Assembly: GCA_037176905.1 (NCBI GenBank)
Contig: JBBBWG010009335.1
Span: forward strand, 24,819-76,869
Reading direction: 5' to 3'
From: Azolla pinnata
Lineage: Eukaryota; Streptophyta; Polypodiopsida; Salviniales; Salviniaceae
Length of the DNA: 52,051 nt
Position numbers and translations under genes: made by a program. Numbering within the stretch: the first letter of the stretch is position 1; each line of letters starts with the position of its first letter. The notes below the pieces were generated by a model. The model worked only from the letters and a program-made list of their open reading frames with translations, ran no database searches and was not told the DNA's origin. Positions 41,308 through 51,770 of the stretch are shown here, one piece after another.

Positions 41308-44300
41308 ATGCCTATTTTTCATTCATGTGCTGAAGACATCATTTGCATTCTACAAAAAATCAGCACAGATAAGAACCTTATACATGTTGTGCGGCTAAAA
41401 GACCATATGCAAGTATGCGGATTACAGGCCCATCCATCAGTAGGTCACTTCCTCATATCTGTTCTATTGGAACTCGGGCAGGTTTTTAATGCTCACGAGG
41501 TTTTTGATAGAATGCCACGTCGCAATGAATCGTTGTGGAATTCTCTTATCTCAGGTTATTTCAAGCATCAGGAATTCCGACACCTCCTCATCGTATACAA
41601 GCAAATCAAAGAAGGATCTCAGCATTTGGACGGGTACACCTTTGTGATTTTGCTCAAGGCTTGCGCTTTCCTAGAAGACATGGAAATAGGCCATGAACTG
41701 CATTCCCGTATTTCTAGTGTGGGTCTATTGGAAGACAATGTATTTGTTTGCAGCGCTTTGATTGATATGTATGTAAAGTGTGGATGCATAATGAGAGCAC
41801 AACAAGTGTTTGATAAACTTTCAGTTCAGACGGTGGTGATATGGAATACACTTATCACAGGATATATAGAGTGTGGGTGCTGTGATAAAGTGTTTTATTG
41901 TTTTCAACAAATGCAATATGAGGGCATTTCTCCTGATGATGTTACTTACATTTGCATTCTGAAAGCATGTAGCAACCTAGGGTGGATAGATAATGGTGCG
42001 GAAGTATATATAGAGGTTTCAAAGAAAGGACTTGAGAAAGAGGTTGTGGTTGGAAGTACAGTAGTTGATATGTATGCAAAATCTGGCTGCCTTACAGAAG
42101 CGTGTGAAGTGTTTGGTAGGATCCCCAATCACAATGTGATATTATGGAATGTTCTTATCACAGGTTGTCAGGAGTATGGATATGATGAAGATGCATACCG
42201 GTGCTTCAGGAAGATGGAAGCAGAGAGAGTTTCTCCTAATGCAATCACCCTTAATTGTATGTTGAAAACTTGTGCCAGGTTAGACGATATAGCAAAATGC
42301 CGAGAAGTACACGATGTCATTGTTACAAAGGGGTTGGAAACTTGTCTTGAAGTTGGTAGCGCCCTGGTTGAAATGTATTCGAAGGTTTCTTGTATCGATG
42401 TTGCAAAGGATATATTTGAGAAGCTTGCAATCCGTGATGTGATATCATGGAACACGCTGATTGCAGCATGCTTAGAACAAGATCACAGCAAAGAAGCAAT
42501 TGATTATTTTGAGAAGATGCAACTTCATGGTTTGTCTCCAGACTCCTTCACACTTGTTCTCATCTTGAAAGCATGTGATGATGTGAAGGACGTGACAAAG
42601 CTGCAGAAGATCAATATCGAGATTGCAATAAAAGGACTAGAAAGAGACATTTATGTTGGGAATACTTTAATCGAAGTCTATGCAAGATGTGGTTTACTTC
42701 TTGAAGCTCGAGAAGTACTTGAGAGGTTTCCTTCAAGAGCTTTAGTCTCTTGGAATGTGTTAATCACAGGATATCTTGAGCATGGTTGGCATGAAGAAGC
42801 ATTGCGGTGTTTTGAAAATTTGAAAGATAGTCATAACTTTATGGATGATATAACCTTTGTTTTAGTCTTAAAAGCTTGTTGTAGTGTAGGTGATGTGATA
42901 AGTGCACAAGAAATACATGCTGATATCATACGGAGAGGATGTCTTGAAAGAGATGCCTTTCCTGGCAGTGCTTTGGTTGATATGTATGCTAAATGTGGCT
43001 TCCTTTCAGAAGCTCAGAATGTATTTGAGAATCTTCCAGTGCGGGATGAAGTGTCATGGATAGCCATGATCAGAGCATATACTGATTATGACAAATACGA
43101 AGATGCGTTTAACTTATTTGTGCAAATGAGAACTTCAGGCATCTCTCATAGTTCTGTAACATTGGTTTGCATCCTGAAAGTTATTGGTGGCATGAATGCC
43201 ATTTATGATGGGCAGGAAATACATATGGAATTGATTCAGAAAGGTATGCTTGAGGAAGATTCTTTCCTCAGGTGTGGTTTGATTGAAATGTATTCCAAGT
43301 GCAGTGCCTTCGCTGATGCTCAGAATGTGTTTGATATGGCCCCTGTCCATGATGGAAATTTGTGGACAACATATATTGAATACGCTGGATTTGAAGAGAC
43401 AATACGCTGTTATGACAAAATCCAGTGCATGAGTTTCCTTCCTCTCAATGTTTCTACGTTCATCTTTACCTTACAGGCTTGTGCCAATGGAGGAAATATG
43501 GTCAAGGGTCAAGAAATACATGCAGAGATCTTCAAGAGAGGGTTAGACAATGAACTTGTTCTTTCAAACACGCTGATATACATGTATGCAAAATGTGGCT
43601 TAGTGGAAGAATCTCAAAAGCTGCTTAATAATTCACCTGTTCGAGATAAGTCATCTTTTCAAGCTTTAATCGTAGGGTTTCTGGAAAGCGGACATGGTAA
43701 GGAGGCGGTCTATTGGCATAACCAGTTACAAACTACAAGCTGCCCCCTTGGCTCTGGGACCTACATTTGCAGCCTGAAAGCCTGTGGTAGTATCAGAGCA
43801 ATTACTGAAGGACAAGTACTTCATGACGAGATTACCAAAAAGGGACTAGAATCTGAGATTCTTGTTGCTAACATATTGGTAGATATGTATGTGAAATGTG
43901 GGTCTCTTGAAGAAGGCCGTGATATATTTGACAATCTTCCACTCCATAACATCCTGTCCTGGAATGTATTGATTTCAGGATATGTAGAATATGATAATTT
44001 TGAGGAAGCGATGGTTTGTATCAAAAAGATGCGGCAGGGGAATATTCCACTCGATTGCATCACGTTTGTTTCTATAATAAAAATGTCCAGCAGCATGCGC
44101 AGCATAGTTGAGGGACGAGAAATTCATGCTGAAGTTGTCAAAAAGGGGCTGGAAAGAGAGCCCATTATCGGCAACACATTGATTGACATGTATGCAAAAT
44201 GCTTTTCTTTGCCAGATGCGCAGGAGGTTTTTGACAAGATTCCACATAGGTCAGTTATCGCTTGTACTGCTATAACATCAGGATATGTGGAATGTGGGCA

Positions 44301-45462
44301 GTCTGAAGAGGCAATGGATCGTCTTCGGCACATGCAAAACGAGGGACTCCTTATGGGTATTCCTGCATTTATTTGTGGTTTGAAGGCTTGTCGGGAATTA
44401 AGAGATCATATAAAGGGAAGGGAATTACATGTTGCGATCATCAAAAGAGGACTTCTAGATGATGAAGTATTCATTGGAAGCATCTTGGTTGATTTGTATG
44501 TACATTGTGGTTTGCCTTCAGATGCACAGTTAGTGTTTGATAGACTTCCAGTGAGAGATGTAGTGTCATGGACTGTTCTTATTATTGGGTGTACGGAACA
44601 CGGCAATGCTGAAGATGCACTGCATTACTTTGATGAGATGAAACGGCTGAGTATTAACCGAGATGCAATCATACTTGTTTGTAGCTTGAAAGCTTGTACG
44701 AACATGGGAGCCTTGGAGAAAGGTCAAGAAATACATGCAGAGATATTAGAAAAGGGTTTGGAAAGAGGAGATTTTGTGAGAGAAACATTGGTCGATTTAT
44801 ATGCAAAGTGTGGATTGCTTTGCACAGCGCAGGGAGTATTTGGCGGGCTTTCAGTTAAGGATTTGGAGCTATGGAATGCCCTCATCGCAGGTTATGCTCA
44901 ACTTGGCGATTACAAAAATGTATGCCACGTTTTCGAGAGGATGGTGGGAGAAGGTGTCGAGCCAAACTCGGCAACATTTCTTCATATTCTCAGTGCTTGC
45001 AGTCATGCAGGGCTTGTGGCGGAGGGTCTGATGGTTTTTGAAGCGATGAATAAGCATGGTAAGGTCAAGTCAAGTCTTGACCATCTCTTCTGCGGGGTCA
45101 TGCCGAACCTTGACCAGTTCTCTAGTGAGTTCATAATGCCAACGCTCGATCATGTCTCATGCATCGTGGATATCCTAGGCCGTGCAGGGTGCATCGACCA
45201 TGTGTTGTATATAATCGATGGAATGCCGTTTCATCCTGACAATGTGATATGGCTCACGCTGTTGGGAGCATGCAAGAAGTGGGGCAACGTGGAGCACGGA
45301 AGGCTCGCTTTCGATCATGCGATCAGGCTCAAGGAAAAGGATGTTGCAGCGTATGTGTGCATGTCAAACATCTATGCCGATGCTGCAAAGGAAAACAGAT
45401 CTGGTTCATGGGAAGATAATATATTCAGCCAGCCTGAGAGCTTAATGGTAGCTACTTTTTAA
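41308..45462 (+). CDS. Very long PLS-class PPR protein (1384 aa), about 12 PLS triplets, no DYW domain
   Basis: A single intronless frame from the first ATG at 41308. Roughly every 101 residues the pattern '...YICILKAC...GxEIHxEIxxKGLExD...GNTLIDMYAKCG...AQEVFDxLPxRDVxSWNxLIxGYxExG' recurs; I count twelve such triplets by the 'LIDMYAKCG'-type block. PLS-class PPR proteins bind organellar transcripts, most often as site-specific C-to-U editing factors. The C-terminus reaches an E-like motif ('VAAYVCMSNIYADA') and then ends without a DYW deaminase domain, so it would need a partner in trans or acts in another way. Before the last repeat an extra 20-odd residues carry three variants of 'LDH' ('SSLDHLF', 'NLDQFSS', 'TLDHVSC'). 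No strong transit peptide is visible. No stop or frameshift was seen. Confidence 0.92.
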   Translation: MPIFHSCAEDIICILQKISTDKNLIHVVRLKDHMQVCGLQAHPSVGHFLISVLLELGQVFNAHEVFDRMPRRNESLWNSLISGYFKHQEFRHLLIVYKQIKEGSQHLDGYTFVILLKACAFLEDMEIGHELHSRISSVGLLEDNVFVCSALIDMYVKCGCIMRAQQVFDKLSVQTVVIWNTLITGYIECGCCDKVFYCFQQMQYEGISPDDVTYICILKACSNLGWIDNGAEVYIEVSKKGLEKEVVVGSTVVDMYAKSGCLTEACEVFGRIPNHNVILWNVLITGCQEYGYDEDAYRCFRKMEAERVSPNAITLNCMLKTCARLDDIAKCREVHDVIVTKGLETCLEVGSALVEMYSKVSCIDVAKDIFEKLAIRDVISWNTLIAACLEQDHSKEAIDYFEKMQLHGLSPDSFTLVLILKACDDVKDVTKLQKINIEIAIKGLERDIYVGNTLIEVYARCGLLLEAREVLERFPSRALVSWNVLITGYLEHGWHEEALRCFENLKDSHNFMDDITFVLVLKACCSVGDVISAQEIHADIIRRGCLERDAFPGSALVDMYAKCGFLSEAQNVFENLPVRDEVSWIAMIRAYTDYDKYEDAFNLFVQMRTSGISHSSVTLVCILKVIGGMNAIYDGQEIHMELIQKGMLEEDSFLRCGLIEMYSKCSAFADAQNVFDMAPVHDGNLWTTYIEYAGFEETIRCYDKIQCMSFLPLNVSTFIFTLQACANGGNMVKGQEIHAEIFKRGLDNELVLSNTLIYMYAKCGLVEESQKLLNNSPVRDKSSFQALIVGFLESGHGKEAVYWHNQLQTTSCPLGSGTYICSLKACGSIRAITEGQVLHDEITKKGLESEILVANILVDMYVKCGSLEEGRDIFDNLPLHNILSWNVLISGYVEYDNFEEAMVCIKKMRQGNIPLDCITFVSIIKMSSSMRSIVEGREIHAEVVKKGLEREPIIGNTLIDMYAKCFSLPDAQEVFDKIPHRSVIACTAITSGYVECGQSEEAMDRLRHMQNEGLLMGIPAFICGLKACRELRDHIKGRELHVAIIKRGLLDDEVFIGSILVDLYVHCGLPSDAQLVFDRLPVRDVVSWTVLIIGCTEHGNAEDALHYFDEMKRLSINRDAIILVCSLKACTNMGALEKGQEIHAEILEKGLERGDFVRETLVDLYAKCGLLCTAQGVFGGLSVKDLELWNALIAGYAQLGDYKNVCHVFERMVGEGVEPNSATFLHILSACSHAGLVAEGLMVFEAMNKHGKVKSSLDHLFCGVMPNLDQFSSEFIMPTLDHVSCIVDILGRAGCIDHVLYIIDGMPFHPDNVIWLTLLGACKKWGNVEHGRLAFDHAIRLKEKDVAAYVCMSNIYADAAKENRSGSWEDNIFSQPESLMVATF

Positions 45463-46739
45463 CTGATGTATGTATTGAGTGTTTGGGGATGTGTGTGTGG
45501 TGGAATGATTCTTTTGGATGTGGTAAAAGGAATTGCACCACTTGGGAGAAAAGACTGATTAGCTGCTCCGTAGAACCAAAGTTTGCCATTGTGATGATGA
45601 TGGTGAGGCTTTCGCAATGGGCAATGAATTCTTCTTTTCCAAGAGAGGATCCTGTGAAAGTGCCCCAATCTCTCTATATATTATGTATGGATTCATGATA
45701 ACCATCAGCACCCTCCATCAAGCTCTAAGAAGTTCATGTGTATCCAAAACCCTTAACCCATTCTGTTTATGATGATTGATCATTGAAAATCTCTACAAAT
45801 TGAACAGCTTTGCTACTAAGTATCCCATCCAAACCACACCATTACCATGCATCATACATGTCGAAATACGTCACGAATCGAAGAGCCATCCGTGCATCCA
45901 TGTATGTGTGTTTTTATATATCTGGTGAACTAGCATATATGCATTATAAGCAAGGAAGGCTGAATTTAAGTGCTAAGGTGAAAGTGGTATTTGATGGAAT
46001 TTGGATTTTCAGGAGGGGCTGCGTTTGGGAATTGTTTGAAAAGCAAGAATGGTTCCCCTGTTTCCAGCTTCTTCTTCTTCTTCTTCTTCTTCTCTCTGTG
46101 TGGAAAACAACTATTCATGGCTCCCAACAAAAGCAGCAGTTGCCGGAGCCTGACCAGAAACAGGGCAGGGAAAGCAAGCAGCATCAGCATCAGCATCAGC
46201 AGCTGCTCCTGCACCTGCAGCAGAGACGTTTCCCCCCTCTCCACATCTCTCATTACCCCCTTCCTTCGCCCCTGAACCCCCATGAGCTTCCAGATCCATT
46301 GACTACAAACCGCGGGGCCCCCCCTTCTGCATAGCCCACCTTGCAATTTTGTTTAACGAGGACAGAACCAGGCAGGTATGGTTTCGTGTTAGGGTCCTTT
46401 TCTCGCAATTGGGTGCTGATTAGCTTCTAAGGCGTAGTGTTGCTTGCTTTATGGTTTCAAGCGCTTCAGTTCTCTTGCGATTTAGGGTTTCCGGGATTGA
46501 CATGCGCAGGTGTGCCTCTCGTGGCTTTGGAAATTGCAGGGCAGGGACTTTTTCAAGGCTTGCAAGGTTCCCAGAGTCCAGAGTTTGTTGAATGCTTGAG
46601 GTTGCAGGGCAGGTTTGGAGGGTCCAAGTTTTCTGAGGGTTGGGCCTTCTTGGTCTTGGGTTTGGATGTGCTAGATTTAGCTAGAGTTAGGGTTAGGGCC
46701 AAGGAATTTAGGGCTAGTCTCCTGCTGCGACAGCGAGAG
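45463..46739. promoter_or_regulatory. PPR 3' flank and upstream region of the FHA gene
   Basis: The first part holds the PPR 3' flank. A CTTCTT run at 46068-46094 and an AGCATC run at 46177-46202 mark the probable FHA promoter or first leader exon. Telomere-motif words TTTAGGGTTT (near 46485) and GTTAGGGTTAGGG (near 46685) lie within 260 bases of the ATG. The open frame continues upstream from 46740 to 46437, but that part is probably leader because conserved FHA2 proteins begin at the downstream Met. Confidence 0.5.
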
Positions 46740-49340
46740 ATGGCGGGAGAGCTCGAAGCTGGGTTCGCGAAGCTACAAGGTGAGGATTTTGAGTATTTCA
46801 TGCAGACATATTCCATCATACTTGGACGCAACAGCAAGAAATCATCAGTAGATGTGGATCTGGCTGGACTCGGCGGTGGGATGAACATATCGAGACAACA
46901 TGCTCGAATCTACTACGACTTTGAACGCAAGAGGTTCTCTCTCGAAGTCCTCGGAAAGAATGGCTGCCATGTCCAAGGATCTCTTTACCACCCAGGTAGC
47001 CCTCATGTGAAGCTTGACTCTCAATACTTGCTTCAGATCGGCGATAAGAAGTTCTACTTCCTTTTGCCTTTGAGAAATATAATCAAGCAGCCGTCGGCTA
47101 CTCCCCCCCCACACCCTGCCTCAGCATCACATTTGCATAACAACAGTGCTAGCAGTTACTTCAATACCCCTATTGCTATGACCCCTACCATTGTGCCTAC
47201 CCCCATACCACTCCCCATGTCTGGCTCGATTCCGTTGCCTATGCATTTGCCCCCCACTGGGTCTTCCTCGAGGAAGAGGCAACACCCCAAATCCTCTGTC
47301 GGTCAAGCCTCCCCGATGATTATCAAGAACGAAGATATGTTCTTTCAACCCACGGCTTCCAAGAAAGGGAAAAGTCAGAGCAAAAAACTTGAAGCTATGG
47401 AAATTACGCCCACGTTACCAACTTGGCAAGGCATTATATCACATGATTCTTCGGCACCGTACATGATCTCCACCACTCATGCAAGACAAGGCCTGCTGTT
47501 CCATACAGGTAAAAGTTACTTTCACATGATCAACCTATCAATATTCACCAGGTTTGAAATGCAAAACCTGTTGTGTGAAAATGATAGCGCCTAAACTAAC
47601 TTAGTTTCCCATGTATGCCCAAAAAAAAAGTTATTAGCAGTGTGATCATAAATTGATTTCAACCGCTGAAAATCCATCTAGTAGCATTCATAATTCATAT
47701 ACTTGCACTGGATGAATCCATATCACATGGAAGCCTGCTTGTGTTCTGGCTATTTGTAATTCGAAGGAATGAGGTTTTCTAGCGGCATTCATGATGCAAA
47801 GTAACCATGCTAGATGGATTCATTATGTCATGGAAAATTGATATTTTTCAAGTGTATTAATTTATTTCATGATAATCATTCATGTAGAGAACTATTTATG
47901 AAACTTAATCAACTCATGTGGTGGCAGGAATTCTATATTGGCCATTCTGTTCGATCCTGTGATTAACAATTGATTCATATGACATTGATCTGCTTTTAGG
48001 AGCTGCTGGAATTTTTCCTTCAATAATTGGTTTCGAATTCCCTGTTTATGGATACAACCAGATAAAATCATAGCAAGAAGCCACAAGTTTATAGGCTTTG
48101 AGTACAAAAATTGAATATATGGTCCATAGATGTTTTTCCCTCCATAAAAGTCTGAAACAAAAATTGCAACAATGTCTGGGGAGAATAGTGCTCTTTTGAG
48201 TTTAATGTGGCATATATTTTCCCAAAATGGCGCCTTAGCTATGCTTGGTGATTCTAATGTTAATTTTGACATCTGTGAAACATTCCAGAACCCAAAATGG
48301 AAATAAGAAGGCCTTCAGATGCAGCCACAGAGGCTTCTCCTATGCAAGCTGAAGAAAAAGAGGTAGTTTCAGCAGTAGCAACTGTTCTATCTGACCTTTG
48401 TGGCCCAGGAGAGTGGATGCCCATGCTAAATCTTCATTCTCAGGTACGATTTCTACTCTGGATTTTCTTTCTGAAAGGTTCACTAACATACACACTGTAA
48501 GAAGTCAGTCAAGCATTCAACAACTATTTGAAAGACAGAAAATGTTAACTTTGTTAAACTCATATTATCATGGTATTTCCAGGCCTTTATGGGCTCTGCT
48601 AGAAAACGTTTTGTCATCAATATGTCGATCAGAAGTAGATATATTGAAGTTCTTGATGGAATCTCCCTTTGTTTATTAACATACGTCATCAGCCCATCTC
48701 GTTTTAGTTGATGTAAAGGTATATTCCCACAGTACTAGAGCTGAGGTATAAGCACAAAAATTGCAAATCAGATAGAAAATCCATGAGGTGGAATGCAGCT
48801 CCCATCAAGTATGTCTTGTATTTGTGTTTAAGAAAATCATGCTTTCTTCAAGAAGACAGGCATCCATGTAATCTCCATATGTATGGGACAGTCGGTCCAC
48901 GGTACTCCATGGGGGTGGTGTGTTCAAAATAAACAATGCCTTGATATATATGATTTTTTTTGGCTTGATCATTCTTGTGAATGTAGATGAACGTATATCT
49001 AGTCATGTAAATTGTAACAGAAATTTCCTCCCGAAGAAAAACTTTTGAAGCAAACGGAATATGAGCAAATGCTTGATGTGACCATGGATTGGCTCACAGA
49101 TTTGGATGAAAATGTGTGTGTGTGTTTTTGCAGCTTGTCGAGCACTATAGCAGCATATGGCCAGCAGCCAGGGTCCGGAAGTTTCTAACTGCAGATGAGG
49201 TGGATGGAGATAACAAGGGCAGGCCATGGGCTGGTTTGCTTGCACTGCTGCGGAAGTTCCCAGAACATTTTGTAATCAATACGAGGATAAAAGGACGTGT
49301 GACGGAAGAATTTGTTTCACTAGTGTCTCTCCTTTCCTGA
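46740..49340 (+). CDS. FHA2: FHA2-like forkhead-associated domain protein, three exons
   Basis: Exons 46740-47508, 48289-48443 and 49134-49340, phases consistent, 376 residues. The start 'MAGELEAGFAKLQGEDFEY' matches plant FHA2 N-termini. The FHA domain (about residues 28-105) has its phosphothreonine-binding signature: GRNSKK, 'MNISRQHARIYYDFERKRF' and 'LEVLGKNGC'. A Pro/Thr/Ser-rich linker with a basic cluster (SSRKRQH, KKGKSQSKK) follows and could be a nuclear localisation signal. Exons 2 and 3 add a helical tail, 'VVSAVATVLSDLCGPGEW' then 'WAGLLALLRKFPEHFVINT', shared with longer plant FHA proteins as I recall. FHA2-type proteins are nuclear and have been linked to ribosome biogenesis and stamen development. 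Confidence 0.9.
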
Positions 49341-50499
49341 TGCCCGCAAGAAGCTCACCATTGTATATCTATGCAAGGTGTGAGTCTTTGCGATTTGCTG
49401 TCCTCTTTGTCGAAAAAAAAATACGCCGCAAGCATGTTTTGGTGAAGTTTGTAACTGGGAAACCTTCAGTGGACATTTTTGTTGTATCGATTTGCTGAGT
49501 TCTACCGGAAGATTTTTATTTTTCCTGGCTGGAACTGTGCTGGAATGAATGTCTTTTGCCCTGCCAGCTGATTGATTTCTCTGTGAAAAATGTTTTTGTG
49601 CGTCGATATGAGGAGATCATCTACCATGAAATCAGTTTGATCCATGTATGTCATTAGTTCCATCGAGCGGTAAAAAACGGTTGGTTGCCAAATTTGTCTT
49701 CATACCAATGGAGTGTTTGGCAACTCCATCGGGGTGATGATCAGGAAGCGGCATGTCCAACGGCGAGGAATAACAAAGAAGCTCTGTTGTTGAACACGGA
49801 GTGCCTTGTGCATGGAGCATCATCAAGAAACGCATTGTGTACCATCTTTGCACTGGTTGATGCAGGGCTTCAGGCATGGCATCGCATGATTGGATGAGCC
49901 AAGCAGAGCATCATGCACCCCACATGATCAGGAGCAGCTGGTGACTTGTAGAATCGGCCACCAAGGTCGGGCTTTCTTAGATGAACAAGTACGAAGTTTG
50001 GATCGATCGGTATTTGCCCCCAGAGTGTTAGGTTAACGGTTTCAAGCAGGAAGGAAGGAAGGAAGGAAGGAGTACATGGGAAGTCGAACATCTTGCCGGG
50101 ATTCTCAGAGGCATCGCGGCCCACCGGCACAAGATGAATGGATCCGAGTCGCATGTTTGGTGAGGAACAGAAGAAGAAGAAGAAGAAGACGAAGAAGAAG
50201 AAGAAGACCGAGGAAAACTCGAAAGAAGCTATCTTGATTCGATCGAACACATGAACCTTGTTGTTGGCCTTGTACCACCATCTTCATGGGCATTCAAGAA
50301 AATCCGGCAGATAGCGAGCGACCAAAGCGAGCAAACAGGCAAGGGTCATTCATTGAAGGGTCTGTTTGGTAGAAACGCCGCCGCAGTATCGGGGAGAATG
50401 GAGGAAAACGGAAGCTTCCACTGATGCGAGCGCAACATCAATACTTGATTGCGCCGGTAGGGCTGCAGATTCGGAAGGATGAGGGAATCGTGACGGACG
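49341..50499. other. Intergenic between the FHA2 and STIG1-like genes
   Basis: No supported gene. Simple repeats include (GGAA)n near 50049-50070 and an AAGAAG tract with GAC interruptions at 50168-50208. The end should hold the STIG1-like promoter; I see no clear TATA box. Confidence 0.45.
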
Positions 50500-51447
50500 A
50501 TGGCGGCGTGGATGCAATGGTGCCTTCCGCCGCCGCCGCCGCCAACAATGACGACAACGATGATGATGATGTTGGTGCTAACGGTGGCAACGATGGACAC
50601 AGAGGTGGCGCACAACGGCGAAGAAGTTGACGATCATCGGGAGTATCATCATCGGCAGACAGAGCCGAAGGCGCCGACGGAGGAACCGCTGGATGGAGTA
50701 ATTCGGAGGCGTGCTGCAACTCATGCTGCGGCCACTCCGATCGGTCGTCGCGAGAAGCATGCGAGCTCCAACGGGGAGCCTGGTGCAGGAGCTGGTGCTG
50801 GTGCTCCTCTTGCTTCCGCTTCTGCGGCGGATGCTTCATCTGCTGCCGCTGCCGGTGTCGCTGCTCCTGCTTCTGCTGGCATTGCCGATGTTGCTCCGGC
50901 TTCTGCTTCGTGCCGATCGACACATGCATGTGCGCGCAACAGCAGCAAGGGCAAAGGCGCGTGCTGGGGCCTTCGCCGGGCTCGCCGGCGGCGGCATGCA
51001 GCAACAACTGCTGCTACTGGGAGGGCATGCGACGACAGCAACAACAACAACAACAACAACTACTACAGTTACTACGACGAGTGCGGCGGCGCATGCGGCC
51101 GCACGTGCGGCTACGGGCTGGCGTGCTGCGCCGGCCGCTGCGTCGACCTCGACACCGACGCCTCCAACTGCGGCCGCTGCGGCCGCCGCTGCTCTTCTTC
51201 TCCTTCTCCTTCTTCCTCCTCCTCCTCCTCCTCCTCCTCCTCCTCGGCATCGGCATCGGCATCGGCATCGGCATCGGCATCGGCCTCTGCATCTGCATCT
51301 GCATCGGCAGCAGACGACTACGACGACGGCCACCAGTGCTCGTACGGCATGTGCGACTATGCTGCCGACGGCTACGATGTGCTGCCCATCTCGGCAAAAA
51401 CGCCGCGACCCGCCGCCGGTTTCCGCCCTAAAACCCCCAAACCCTAA
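50500..51447 (+). CDS. STIG1-like cysteine-rich protein with low-complexity expansions
   Basis: A 315-codon frame. The diagnostic part is at about residues 193-231: 'ECGGACGRTCGYGLACCAGR' then 'CVDLDTDASNCGRCGRRC', the core of the Stig1 domain, followed after a repeat by the usual end 'CSYGMCDYA'. STIG1 proteins are small secreted peptides of reproductive tissue in flowering plants, such as tomato STIG1, which promotes pollen-tube growth; the role in other plants is unknown. Between core and end lies a Ser run and then (Ser-Ala)n encoded by TCGGCA units. The first half is Ala-rich with Asn and Met runs. The start is uncertain: the Met-rich stretch 'TTTMMMMLVLTVATM' could be a poor signal peptide, or the true start or an upstream exon lies elsewhere. 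The stop TAA falls within the first telomere-like repeat. Confidence 0.7.
   Translation: MAAWMQWCLPPPPPPTMTTTMMMMLVLTVATMDTEVAHNGEEVDDHREYHHRQTEPKAPTEEPLDGVIRRRAATHAAATPIGRREKHASSNGEPGAGAGAGAPLASASAADASSAAAAGVAAPASAGIADVAPASASCRSTHACARNSSKGKGACWGLRRARRRRHAATTAATGRACDDSNNNNNNNYYSYYDECGGACGRTCGYGLACCAGRCVDLDTDASNCGRCGRRCSSSPSPSSSSSSSSSSSSASASASASASASASASASASAADDYDDGHQCSYGMCDYAADGYDVLPISAKTPRPAAGFRPKTPKP
51200..51306 (+). repeat. TCC and TCGGCA repeats inside the STIG1-like gene
   Basis: A (TCC)n run encodes poly-Ser and passes into TCGGCA/TCTGCA hexamers encoding Ser-Ala. They split the conserved Stig1 domain just before its last Cys pair. Confidence 0.9.
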
Positions 51448-51495
51448 ACCCTAAACCCTAACCCCTAAACCCTAAACCGTAAACCCTGAAATCCT
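51430..51495. repeat. Interstitial telomere-like repeat (CCCTAAA)n
   Basis: Starting inside the last codons of the STIG1-like gene, the sequence is AAACCCCCAAACCCTAAACC followed by further CCCTAAA and CCCCTAAA units with scattered changes. This is the Arabidopsis-type telomere heptamer. It is short and degenerate, so it is not a chromosome end. Confidence 0.85.
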
Positions 51496-51587
51496 TACAC
51501 CCTTGAAACCCTGTGGCTCCCTTACACCCTTAAGCCACGGAAACCCCTTCAAACCCCCCCATCCCCTGTGAACCCCTTGAGAAACCC

Positions 51588-51770
51588 TTCAACCCTAAAC
51601 CCTTGAAACCCTTCAACCCTAAACCCTTGAAAGCCTTCAACCCTAAACCCTTGAAAGCCTTCAACCCTAAACCCTTGAAAGCCTTCAACCCTAAACCCTT
51701 GAAAGCCTTGAAACCCTTCAACCCTAAACCCTTGAGAAACCCTTCATTCAACCCTAAACCCTTGAAAGCC
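51588..51770. repeat. 24-bp minisatellite derived from telomere-like sequence
   Basis: About seven copies of TTCAACCCTAAACCCTTGAAAGCC or a close variant, some lengthened by an extra TTGAAACCC or GAGAAACCCTTCA. Each contains CCCTAAACCC. Because 24 is a multiple of three, both strands give open frames with an octapeptide repeat (for example FNPKPLKA); these are not genes. Confidence 0.9.

Noticed and set aside
50438..51454. Several overlapping Leu-, Arg- or Ala-rich frames over the STIG1-like gene
   Set aside because: GC-rich trinucleotide repeats open all frames; only one frame contains the conserved Stig1 cysteines.
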